Assembly: GCF_000526775.1 (NCBI RefSeq)
Contig: NZ_JAGS01000001.1
Span: 496,001 to 560,000 of the forward strand
From: Ruminococcus albus AD2013
GTDB taxonomy: Bacteria; Bacillota; Clostridia; Oscillospirales; Ruminococcaceae
Reading direction: 5' to 3'
DNA length: 64,000 nt
In this document: in pieces, positions 26,329 to 35,300 of the stretch
Position numbering within the stretch: position 1 is the first letter of the stretch
Layout of the letters: each line of letters starts with the position of its first letter
Translations under genes and position numbers: made by a program
Notes under the pieces: generated by a model
Database searches by the model: none
Told to the model about the DNA's origin: nothing
What the model saw: the letters and a program-made list of their open reading frames with translations, nothing else

Positions 26329-27987
26329 TTGAGCGGAATGGTCATAACACTAAAGAAGTCGAAATTTGACAGCTTTAGTGATGTGTTTGATAGACTTCTT
26401 TCAAAATTGAATGTCTATGACTCAACTGTACAAGATCTCAGAAACACGGTTGCAGGTGTTGGATGTGAAGAAAACAATCAAGTATCAAGTGATCTGAGTG
26501 ACGCTATCGATGCTATAGTGGATTCAGAGGAAAGCAAGGAAGATAAGAAAAAGAAGATAAATGATCTGAAGGATAAGCTCGAAACTTTTGTAAATGATGC
26601 GGTACAGCATGAAAGGGCTGCGGCTGATAAGATAAGAGAAAAAAAGAAAGATTTTTATAAGAATTATAGTTATCTGGAACCTGATTGCGAAAAAGACTTT
26701 TGGAACAGGGCTGCAGATTTTGGGAAAAAAATAGGAAGATGGGTAGCGGATCATCTTGATGTTATTACGGCTGCCTTGATTGTGCTCGCGGCAATAGTGA
26801 TTGTTGTCTTTTTTCCCGGAGCTTGTGCGATACTTGCCATTATTGTAGGTGTTTTGTCTGCCGTGATGGGTATTGCGGATATCGTATTCACAGTGGTTTT
26901 CGGAACAGATGTAGCCGGTATGCTGGAATATATGGGATTTGAAACATTTGCGAAATTTTATAAGGGCCTTGGATGGGGTCTTGATATTGCGAGTGTTATA
27001 CTTCCTATAGGTGCAATGTCTGCAGCTGGAAAAGCGGCGTTTAAAGCTTCGGTCAAAAGTACACTCAAAGAAGCTTTCACACACCCGATACGTTCGATCG
27101 GCAATGTTTTAAAAGGTGGATGGAACTCGGTCAAGACTGCTATTGGCGGAGCGAGGACTGCTTTTGGAAGCGGCTTTAAAAATGGTCTGAAATTTTTACG
27201 TGATGGAGCACTTAAATGGGGCGGAAAACTGATAGGTCTGGATGAACTGAAAAATGGTAAGGCACTTTGGAAAGCTTATAAGAGTGGTCAGCGTGGAGCT
27301 GCGCTAAGTGAAACTGCGTGCAAACTCATTGGATTGAATAATATCCCGAACTTGAGTGATGGACCAAATATGCAGCGCTATGATAATATGATTGACGCGA
27401 ACAGAAATGAACTTAATGCATTTATGGGAAACAACAGTAGTCTTACTACCAACGGAGCAACTTTCAAGGGAATGGATGTTAATGTTCCTACCGGAACCGG
27501 AAATTCCGGAGATGCTTTCCTTAATTCAGTCAAGGGAAATGAAAATCTTTCCAGGCAGCTGCTGGATAGCACGGGAGTTGATATAAATAATATCTCAAAC
27601 GGAGATGATCTCTATGATGCTCTGAGACACAATGGTTTTACACTTAGTACCGGTGCCGGCGATGCAGCCGGAACTGCAAATGTAACAGTTGTTCCATCAT
27701 GGGCATACAGAGCTACCGATGGCGGAGCGGAAACATCTCGTATTCTGACCAGTAATATTCCCGGTGTTAATCATGATTTCCGCAGCATCGTGATGGGCGA
27801 TTATAATAGATATATGAATACTATGAATAATATGTTCCAGAATTCCTTTGGCGAGAAATGTGCAGGTGATCTGTTTGGTAAAGCTCCTGAGTTTATTTTT
27901 AACGAAGTTATACTTCCTAATTCGGGTTTGAGTGACCGTGAGCAGTTGGGCATTAAGAGCCTTGAAAAACTACCGATATTTAATTAA
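26329..27987 (+). CDS. Candidate type VII effector with central membrane-active region
   Basis: The 552-residue protein starts at TTG 26329, supported by GGAGG seven bases upstream. Residues 1-130 are helical and charged, as in the targeting domain of type VII substrates. Residues about 145-205 are strongly hydrophobic (LDVITAALIVLAAIVIVVFF, then ILAIIVGVLSAVMGIADIVF) and could form a helical hairpin in a membrane. A Gly/Ala/Lys-rich amphipathic segment (about 225-310) is followed by a C-terminal domain of about 240 residues with no recognised motif. There is no Sec signal peptide. Layout and position fit an LXG-like secreted toxin or pore former, but no toxin family is recognised and no immunity gene is evident. 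Confidence 0.7.
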   Translation: MSGMVITLKKSKFDSFSDVFDRLLSKLNVYDSTVQDLRNTVAGVGCEENNQVSSDLSDAIDAIVDSEESKEDKKKKINDLKDKLETFVNDAVQHERAAADKIREKKKDFYKNYSYLEPDCEKDFWNRAADFGKKIGRWVADHLDVITAALIVLAAIVIVVFFPGACAILAIIVGVLSAVMGIADIVFTVVFGTDVAGMLEYMGFETFAKFYKGLGWGLDIASVILPIGAMSAAGKAAFKASVKSTLKEAFTHPIRSIGNVLKGGWNSVKTAIGGARTAFGSGFKNGLKFLRDGALKWGGKLIGLDELKNGKALWKAYKSGQRGAALSETACKLIGLNNIPNLSDGPNMQRYDNMIDANRNELNAFMGNNSSLTTNGATFKGMDVNVPTGTGNSGDAFLNSVKGNENLSRQLLDSTGVDINNISNGDDLYDALRHNGFTLSTGAGDAAGTANVTVVPSWAYRATDGGAETSRILTSNIPGVNHDFRSIVMGDYNRYMNTMNNMFQNSFGEKCAGDLFGKAPEFIFNEVILPNSGLSDREQLGIKSLEKLPIFN

Positions 27988-28186
27988 TAAATAGAAGACA
28001 AGGTCAAAGGAACACAGGATCTCACTACAAAAACGGAGATGTTTGTGAGCTCTTCAGCGATACTGTAAAGTCTGCGCTACAGATTATACATTGATAGATA
28101 CAATATATTAAAGATATCTATATGCAGAAACGGACAGGACAAAAGTCCGCAACTGTAAAAAAAGAGAACAACAGGAAGGTGATAAA
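27988..28186. other. Intercistronic gap with small hairpins
   Basis: The 199-bp gap contains CTCAC/GTGAG and CGGAC/GTCCG stem-loops (about 28020-28055 and 28132-28149). I see no terminator with a U tract and no good promoter, so transcription probably continues. Confidence 0.5.
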
Positions 28187-29713
28187 TTGGAATTTGATGA
28201 GTTGATGGCGGTCGGAAAAAATGCCTTTGTTACGGCAGATTTCAAGACGGCTGCAGAGTATGGCGTTGAGGGTCATAAGTTAAGACCTAAGGATCCCGAT
28301 CCGCTGGAACTGGCGGCTAAAGCCTATCAGGCGATGGAAAACTACAAAGAAGCTATATTCTACTTTCAGAAAGCTGTACAATGCGATATTGATAACGGCG
28401 ACAGATATGTGGAGCTTGGCGTAGCTTACGGCAGCAACGGCGACACGATGAAAGCGCTGGAGGCTTTCGGAGAAGCTGAAAGACATGAGATATCGGAGGA
28501 TCACCTCAGCGGTATGTACAGGACACTCGCTATGGTAGATCAGGAGCTTGGAAGGTATGAGGACGCTATCGTAAATTATACCAAGGCTCAGGAATCGGGA
28601 ATGGTTGACCTGGAACTGCTGATGTACAAAACGGTAGCCTGCTCGATGGCGGGCAAGTTCGGTGAGGCACTCAGGACAGCTAACACGATAAAGCAGCTTG
28701 CTCCGACTTCGTATGACGGTTACGAACTGGCTTACACGATACTGGTGAATTTTGAACAGTATGAGGAAGCCAATAAGGAACTGCTCAGAGCGAAGAAATA
28801 TGTCAAGGAACTCCCGATGGATTACTATTTCAGTGTTTCTGACTACGAGAGAGAGATGTTCAAAAAGGACAATAATAACGATCATCTCGTGGCTGCGCTG
28901 TGTATGCTGGACATGGGACTTAAAGAAACAAAGCCCGATGTCGGTGAAGTTGTGAATGCTTATTTGCAGAGTGCTGAAATATGCTTACAGACAGGCAAGA
29001 ATGAGGAAGCTTTGCAGATGCTGCAGGCTGCCGATCAGCCTGTACAGTCGTTCAACAGCGGATTCTCGGTACTGCCGTGGGTAGAACCGCCTGAGTTTGA
29101 ATCACCGCTGAGCGATGCGTATTTTGCAGCAAATTCTGCTAAGTATGACGGTATGAGTTCTGAGGAACTTAACAGGGAAGCTGAGGCTATGGCAGCAAAG
29201 TCGATGCAGGAGGAACAGGAACCTGTTGATCCCGACATGATGACGCCTATACCCGATGACAAACCCGAGAAGTACAAGCTCCCGAATGAACCGAGAGAGC
29301 TTAGCGACGAAGTCAGGGACAAGATGAACCTGCTTTATGTTACTGCTTACTCTGCTCTCAATAAAAATGACAGAGTGCTGGAATATGCTGTAAAACTCCA
29401 GAGCAGCAAGGAAGCAGCTCTTGTGAATACGGCGAGATATATGGAAACCAAAGCCCGCGTAGACAGCGGCGCACCTGATCCCGAAAGACTGTATGATGAA
29501 CTCATAAGGTACTACAACAGGCAGATCATCAAGGATCCTTCGGATATAACAGTATTCAGCTTTAAGGTACAATGTTATATAGATCAGGAAAAATATGATG
29601 AGGCTATAAGCTACTGCAGAACACTCTCTAAGAATGTAAGAGAGCCGCTGATGAAGCAGATAAGAGATGCTCAGAAGAAGTCAGAGGAGGGCGCAGAGAA
29701 TGGCGAAACTTAA
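28187..29713 (+). CDS. TPR-repeat protein of the type VII-like locus
   Basis: The 508-residue soluble protein contains several tetratricopeptide repeats in its N-terminal half (about 1-280: NYKEAIFYFQKAVQCD, DTMKALEAFGEAERHE and RYEDAIVNYTKAQESG). An acidic Pro-rich stretch lies at about 345-370, and two more TPR-like repeats near the C-terminus (DEAISYCRTLSKN). TTG 28187 is the start, with AGGAAGG upstream. The end overlaps the next gene by 14 bp, showing translational coupling to the small ESX-like genes. TPR proteins act as assembly platforms or chaperones; a cytosolic chaperone for the small substrates is a reasonable inference. Confidence 0.85.
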   Translation: MEFDELMAVGKNAFVTADFKTAAEYGVEGHKLRPKDPDPLELAAKAYQAMENYKEAIFYFQKAVQCDIDNGDRYVELGVAYGSNGDTMKALEAFGEAERHEISEDHLSGMYRTLAMVDQELGRYEDAIVNYTKAQESGMVDLELLMYKTVACSMAGKFGEALRTANTIKQLAPTSYDGYELAYTILVNFEQYEEANKELLRAKKYVKELPMDYYFSVSDYEREMFKKDNNNDHLVAALCMLDMGLKETKPDVGEVVNAYLQSAEICLQTGKNEEALQMLQAADQPVQSFNSGFSVLPWVEPPEFESPLSDAYFAANSAKYDGMSSEELNREAEAMAAKSMQEEQEPVDPDMMTPIPDDKPEKYKLPNEPRELSDEVRDKMNLLYVTAYSALNKNDRVLEYAVKLQSSKEAALVNTARYMETKARVDSGAPDPERLYDELIRYYNRQIIKDPSDITVFSFKVQCYIDQEKYDEAISYCRTLSKNVREPLMKQIRDAQKKSEEGAENGET

Positions 29714-30071
29714 AAAAGACGTTAAGATCAACGACGATGCTTTTGACACAGCTATAAGTGATCTGCAAAAACTTTGGCATAGCGCAGATGACCTGAAAGG
29801 TGAATTTGAGCAACTGTTTAAGGATTTTGCGGAAGCACTCCAGTGTGAAACAGGAGATGAGCTTACGGTTGCAAGTCAGGATGTCATATTAGAGCCGATC
29901 GATAATCTGAAAATCGTTATACAACAGGTGTATAATACGCTGCAGATCGTTATCAATGAACCTCTTACTACTTGTGATGGTCAGCCGATTACCGTAAGTG
30001 ACGATGGCGACGGCTATTACAAGAAAATATTCGATGATTTCAATACTCTCGTAGAGGGTATCACTACTTAA
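29700..30071 (+). CDS. Small ESX/WXG100-like helical protein (1)
   Basis: The 123-residue protein starts at ATG 29700 with AGAGGAGG upstream, overlapping the TPR gene. It has a long N-terminal helix with LQKLWHSADDLKGEFEQLF (residues about 23-41), then a polar insertion (TCDGQPITVSDDGDGYY) and a C-terminal helix. Size and helical design recall WXG100-family proteins, but the W-x-G turn itself is not visible. It has no signal peptide. It may be a secreted substrate or partner of the system; family membership is tentative. Confidence 0.7.
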   Translation: MAKLKKDVKINDDAFDTAISDLQKLWHSADDLKGEFEQLFKDFAEALQCETGDELTVASQDVILEPIDNLKIVIQQVYNTLQIVINEPLTTCDGQPITVSDDGDGYYKKIFDDFNTLVEGITT

Positions 30072-30086
30072 TATTAACAAGTTAAT

Positions 30087-30113
30087 ATCACAGGATAAAA
30101 AAATACCTGTGAT
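30087..30113. promoter_or_regulatory. Hairpin between ESX-like genes
   Basis: ATCACAGG (30087-30094) pairs with CCTGTGAT (30106-30113) around an A-rich loop. There is no U tract on the plus strand, so it is more likely an mRNA stabiliser or processing site than a terminator. Confidence 0.45.
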
Positions 30114-30176
30114 CAAATAAAAATAACAGCCGCAGATGCGGCAGAACAATGAGAGTTTTCAAGGAGGTATTTGAAA

Positions 30177-30530
30177 ATGGCTGATGTAAATCAGGATGTA
30201 GGAACAATGGGTACTCAGGGTACTGTGAACATGTCGACTCAGATGATGACAGATGCGCTTAACGCAATCGCAGCTTACAAGGAAGCAATCGATGGCGCTT
30301 TTAGTAATCTGAATACACAGTACGCAAATGTTACAGCAAACTTTACAGGTGATGCTGCAAATGGTCTGCAGGAGTTCTATACAAATAAGATAGAGGCTAT
30401 GCTGAAGAAGGATACCGGTAGCGTATATCAGCTTGTGGATGCTCTGAAGGGCTTTTGCGAGGCTGCTCGCGACCAGATCCCCGGCGACGCAGGGGTAGAT
30501 AACGAGCTTGGTAAAGTAAACAGACAGTGA
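30177..30530 (+). CDS. Small ESX/WXG100-like helical protein (2)
   Basis: The 117-residue protein starts at ATG 30177, nine bases after GGAGG; the upstream in-frame TTG is too close to that site. It has two helices separated by a turn reading ANFTGDAANGLQEFY (about residues 57-71), which has the spacing of the W-x-G turn but with Phe in place of Trp. The rest follows the WXG100 layout, ending with a helix and a polar tail. It is probably exported by the EssC-type ATPase encoded downstream and may pair with the next protein; this is inference. Confidence 0.75.
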   Translation: MADVNQDVGTMGTQGTVNMSTQMMTDALNAIAAYKEAIDGAFSNLNTQYANVTANFTGDAANGLQEFYTNKIEAMLKKDTGSVYQLVDALKGFCEAARDQIPGDAGVDNELGKVNRQ

Positions 30531-30554
30531 TATAACAGAAAGGAGAACTATACC

Positions 30555-30869
30555 ATGGATTGTATGATCAAAAATGCTGAGGTCAAGGACGCAGCTAACA
30601 ATATCAAGACTACTGTAAAGGATGAATTCTTAACAGCAGGTACTACCTTTGTTAATTCTTTCAATGCAGCTATTGCTGACATGAAGGGTGAGGCAAAGGA
30701 CGCTCTTGAAGAGTTCTTCAATAATAATATCCGTGATCTCGTAAGCAGCGAGGAGAGCGGTATACCCGCAATGGTAATGGGCTTCGGTGATCTGATCGAA
30801 ACTAACCGTTCACAGTTTGCTTCGGTTGACCACAGCATAGCTGAGAGCATCAAGGGCGGTTCACAGTAA
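30555..30869 (+). CDS. Small ESX/WXG100-like helical protein (3)
   Basis: The 104-residue protein begins 24 bp after the previous gene with AGGAGA before ATG 30555. Its turn reads ADMKGEAKDALEEFF (about residues 40-54), with Met in the Trp position of W-x-G but the Gly and downstream aromatic spacing kept. It is all-helical, soluble and without signal peptide. Tandem arrangement with the preceding gene resembles EsxA/EsxB pairs, which form helical hairpin dimers. Heterodimer formation is inferred. Confidence 0.75.
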   Translation: MDCMIKNAEVKDAANNIKTTVKDEFLTAGTTFVNSFNAAIADMKGEAKDALEEFFNNNIRDLVSSEESGIPAMVMGFGDLIETNRSQFASVDHSIAESIKGGSQ

Positions 30870-31128
30870 TATCCATATCGGATAAGAGATCTTTAAAGCA
30901 TTCTTCCGCATTATTGCGGGGACAGTGCTGAGTTGAGCTGGTAAGCAGCAGATATGTCCCATGGGCATACTGCTGCATACAGCTTTTCAATTATATATGG
31001 CAGTGATTTGTCTGATAGCTTTGAAGTTGTTCTGTTTTGAAAGCGGTGCTTTGTATTCATTGAAGTTATCAGTTTTTTTTAGTTTTTGGATCGTATGTCT
31101 GTGATGGCATACAAATGAGGTGGAATAA
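30870..31128. other. Intercistronic gap with three stem-loops
   Basis: The 259-bp gap holds CCGCA/TGCGG (30907-30920), a larger GCAGCA/TGCTGC stem-loop (30946-30977) and GTATG/CATAC (near 31093-31112). T-rich tracts follow at about 31070. It could reduce expression of the downstream machinery relative to the ESX-like genes. Confidence 0.5.
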
Positions 31129-32358
31129 ATGGCTTTTCGGGTATTGAGTGAAGAAGAGATAGAGAGATTGACTCCCGATCAAAAAGAGATATATGAACGC
31201 GAATACGATATGTATTGTAAAAGGATGCGTTTTGCAACGATTCTTGAGAGACTGTCAAATCTCGATCTGTCTAAAACGAAAGTAAAACTGACATTCCCGA
31301 AAATAATCAAGCCTGCAGAAGTTCACTTTGAAGAAATCGAAAGAAAGCCGGTGGATGCGCCGAAAGTTCCTGTGCCGCAGGTGGCTGAGGGTAAGTATAA
31401 AGCGCCCGAAATGAAGAAACCTGAGGGCTACAAGGTGTTTGTACCTACTGTCAGCGGACGTAAGTTCATAGCTCCCGAGCCTGTAAAGGTCAAGGGATTC
31501 AAGGTGGTAACTCCGGATGTTAAAAAGCCCGAGTTCAAAAAGCCCGAGAAACCTGTTATAGGTGAGATCAAAAAGGTAGTTCCCGAGGTAAGCAAGATCG
31601 AGTTCAAAAAGCCCGAGCAGCTTGTTATCGGTGAAATCAAGAAGGTAGTTCCCGAGGTAAGCAAGGTAGACTTTAAAAAGCCCGAGAAACCTGTTATCGG
31701 AGAGATTAAGAAGGTAGTTCCCGAGGTAAGCAAAGTCGAGTTTAAAAAGCCCGAAAAGCCTGTTATCGGGGAAATCAAAAAGGTAGTTCCCGAGGTAAGC
31801 AAGGTCGAGTTTAAAAAGCCCGAGAAACCAGTTATCGGGGAGATCAAGAAGGTAGTTCCCAAGGTAAGCAAGGTCGAGTTCAAAAAGCCCGATAAACCTG
31901 TTATCGGGGAGATCAAAAAGGTAGTTCCCGAAGTAAGCAAGGTAGAGTTTAAAAAGCCCGAGAAGCCTGTTATCGGTGAGATCAAGAAGGTAGTTCCCGA
32001 GGTAAGCAAGGTAGAGTTTAAAAAGCCCGAGAGGTCTGCTATCGGGGAAATCAAAAAGGTGGTTCCCGAAGTCAGCATGGTCGAATTTGTGAAGCCTGTA
32101 AGAGAGCCTGTAACTCCTGTTAAGGTATTCGTACCCGAGATAAATATTGGCGAGATAGGGAAGACCACTAAAACGTCTGTGGCACCAAAGGTCGAGCCTG
32201 TAGTACCGAAAGTTGCATCTGTGGACTATGTAAAGCCCGAGATTGCCAAGCCTTTGGGAGTGAAGGTGTTCGTTCCTCAGATAAAAACCGATTTTGAATC
32301 GGAAACTGCAGAGATCCTGAAAAAATTGCGGAGTGATTTAGCGAATGAAAAACAATGA
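31129..32358 (+). CDS. PEVK-like tandem repeat protein
   Basis: The 409-residue protein has a helical N-terminus (about 1-50), then a Pro/Lys/Val/Glu-rich extended region. Its core (residues about 136-320) is made of eight repeats of 23 residues. Each contains IGEIKKVVPEVSKVEF followed by a KKPEKPV segment; the fourth to sixth differ by single residues and the eighth is more divergent. Looser versions (FVPTVSGRKFIAP and VFVPQIKTDF) flank the core, suggesting an older repeat. A short helix ends the protein. There is no signal peptide or membrane segment. The composition resembles elastic PEVK linkers. The stop overlaps the EssC-type gene by 14 bp, so it is translationally coupled to the ATPase. 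Function unknown. Confidence 0.85.
   Translation: MAFRVLSEEEIERLTPDQKEIYEREYDMYCKRMRFATILERLSNLDLSKTKVKLTFPKIIKPAEVHFEEIERKPVDAPKVPVPQVAEGKYKAPEMKKPEGYKVFVPTVSGRKFIAPEPVKVKGFKVVTPDVKKPEFKKPEKPVIGEIKKVVPEVSKIEFKKPEQLVIGEIKKVVPEVSKVDFKKPEKPVIGEIKKVVPEVSKVEFKKPEKPVIGEIKKVVPEVSKVEFKKPEKPVIGEIKKVVPKVSKVEFKKPDKPVIGEIKKVVPEVSKVEFKKPEKPVIGEIKKVVPEVSKVEFKKPERSAIGEIKKVVPEVSMVEFVKPVREPVTPVKVFVPEINIGEIGKTTKTSVAPKVEPVVPKVASVDYVKPEIAKPLGVKVFVPQIKTDFESETAEILKKLRSDLANEKQ
31534..32088 (+). repeat. Eight tandem 69-bp coding repeats
   Basis: Near-identical 69-bp units encode the 23-residue repeats of the PEVK-like protein. The high nucleotide identity (repeated GTAGTTCCCGAGGTAAGCAA) suggests recent expansion or gene conversion, so copy number may vary between strains. 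Confidence 0.9.
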
Positions 32359-35300
32359 GATAATGGTTTCGGCACGATTTTCAAAAAAAGGTGATGATTC
32401 TTTTGTAAAATCGCGCGAACTGACATTTCTCGTATTGAAAAGCATAACCCTGCGTGAGTTGACAGAGGGTATATTCTATGGTCTGAGGAAAAAAGCCAAG
32501 AGTGGTTTCGACTATGGTGATGTGGATCTTTCGATGACAGAGTGCTTTGAGATAATGAAGGAGTATCTTCAGAAATACCCTTTTATCAATATAAAGTACA
32601 AGTCCATCGGCTTTACCGAGTGCAAGGATATCAAGCAGGAGATTATAACTGAAAGCTGCATTGATTTCAACAGGATAATTGCAGAATATAACGAAGCTGA
32701 AAACGTTAAGATATATGATCTTACACTGGAAGAACTTGGTATCGTTACGGCTTCGGTTCTGGATTTCGATCTTAATGCTGTAAAAGCAGAGGGACCGTAT
32801 ATCTTTACCGACAGCGACGACAAGCAGATGACATCGCCATCTTATGTTGTAAAGGAGAAAAATCTTGAATACAACATTAGTACCCGCGATATCAATGTTG
32901 TTGAACCTTCGGTGATAGAGATAGCGCCTGCGGGCGAATATCCCAAGATAGAGGGCGGTGCGCTGGGCGGTTCCATGCTAACTTCTATGATATCCATTAT
33001 GATGGGTGTAGGTATGCGTGTAGGTATGCGTTATATGGGTGGCAGCGCAATGGCAAGTATGGGAAATTCCATGATAATCATGTCAGTGGGAATGGGTCTT
33101 GTATCTGCGACTACTATGCTGGTAAACGGCATAAGCCAGCGAAGAAAGTCCATACGCAATGCTGATGACTGGGTGAGCAACTACGAGAGCTACATACTGA
33201 AAAAGCTCAAGCAGATAGAGGATTATCAGAGGCAGGACATACAGTACATGAATACTGTATATCCGAATGTTTCCAAGCTTTTTGATGGTGTGCGCAATGC
33301 CTCGGATGCCATATTCTCGCGTTCGCACAATGATGATGACTATCTTATGATATCCCTCGGTCAGTCAAGGCAGATCGAGCCTATGTTCACCATAAGCGCT
33401 GAGAAAAAGGATGAGGGTCTATCGGAGCCTATAACTTATAGGCTGGAGCAGATCGTCAATCCGACAAACGATACTCACTTTGTTTTCAGGATAGATCAGC
33501 CCGATGAAAAAGCAAGGACGAAGCTGCGTAAGCAACAGCGTAAGCTCCGCAAAAAGGATAAGAAAAATGGTACTACCGAGCTGAAAAACATTGTTGATGT
33601 GAATAACAGTGATGAGCTTCTGCTTTCGGAACTGGCTTACGATCTCGCACACAATGATCCTGCGGATATAGGTACTACGGATAACAGCAGTAATGGAAAA
33701 AGCAGGGTAGGATTCAGATATCTGAGAGATTACAAGAATCCCAGAAATCTTCCTCCGCTGCTTTTTGAGATGAAAAACTGTGGCGCTCTTGGTGTTATAT
33801 ACGATCCTGTCAGCGACGACAAGGTCAACAGCGAAGGTGATCCTGCGCTGAATTTTATTCGCCATGTAGTATTTGAGCTTTCATACTATCACTCGCCTGA
33901 GAATCTGCAGTTTGTATTCTTCTTCAAGCGTACTGACAATATCGATGAGCGTGACCGCACTATCGAGAACTACAAGTATCTTCCGCATACTAACGAGCTG
34001 TTCGGAAATTCGCTATCTCAGTTCGTATTCGACAAGAAGAGTGCGGGCGATGTTTACAGTGCCTTGTTTGGTATAATGAACGAGAGAAGCGGAAGCATAA
34101 AGACTAATGATGATAATGGCGACGGCGGCGATGAAAAATCCGAGGATCAGAATTTCACCCAGATAGTCTGCATAATGTTTGATGACTATGATATCAAGGA
34201 AACGGTGTTTTCCAGATTTTTGCCCGAGCCACCGAAGCAGGGTGAGGATTTCAAGAATCAGCTGGGACTGTCTTTCATATTCCTGAAAGACAAGAAGGGT
34301 ATGCTGCCGAAGTATTGCAGCAGCATGATAGAGCTTTGCACAGGTCCCAGAGGTGAGCTTACAAGGCGCTACAACGTGCTCTCCCGTGAAACACTGGCAC
34401 ACAACAGCAATGCTGCTGATACCAGCAGTATGGTAGATAAAAAGAGATTTGAAAGCGATTACCTTTTCAAGGATCATTTTCAGTATCTTGATCATAACAA
34501 CAATACCTGCAGGGTCGATGTAAAAAAAGAATTCGGCAGTGCCTACAGGCAGCTTAGTTCGCTGTACTACAAGCGTATAGCTGAAAACGGCAAGGTTCCC
34601 GATGTGGTATCGCTATTTGAAATATGGGGTATAGACAAGGAAGCTGTCACCGATGACCCTGCACAGAGCAAGGTATATACGATGATAAAGGATTACTGGG
34701 ATTCTCCCCAGAACGATATTACCAAAGGGCTCAGTGTGCCAATAGGCAAGAACGAGCATGGGGTAACTTATCTCGATATGCACCAGAACGGCGACGGACC
34801 TCACGGTCTGGTAGCGGGTACTACAGGTTCAGGTAAATCCGAGACATTGATAACCTACGTTATCGGCTGCTGCATGAAGTACAGACCTGATGAGCTGAAT
34901 TTCATGCTGGTAGATATGAAGGGCGGTGGCTTTTCTGACAGACTCGGCAATCTGCCGCACCTGGTAGGCGCTGTTACTAATACCACGGGTGAAGCCGAAG
35001 GTATCGCACCAGAGTATATGCTGAAGCGATTCCTGGAAACGCTTAACGCTGAGATAAAAAGACGCGAGGTAGTTCTGAAAGAACTTGATACGGATAATAT
35101 AGATTCGTACATGAGGACGAGAAAGACAGTCCTGAAATACCGCGAGGATATACAGAAAGGTACAAGGACTCTGACCTCGATAAAGAAAGAATTCATAAAT
35201 AAGGATAACAGGATAAAAGCTTGTGATCCCGAAAACCCCGAACCTAAGCCGCTTTCGCATCTGCTGCTGATAGTGGACGAGTTCACGGAGCTGAAAAGAT

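Noticed and set aside
31534..32088. Possible CRISPR array
   Set aside because: The tandem units are contiguous coding repeats without unique spacers.
31428..32168. Long minus-strand open frame opposite the PEVK-like repeats
   Set aside because: It is a repetitive mirror of the 69-bp coding repeats with no ribosome binding site; repeats without stops on one strand often leave the other open.
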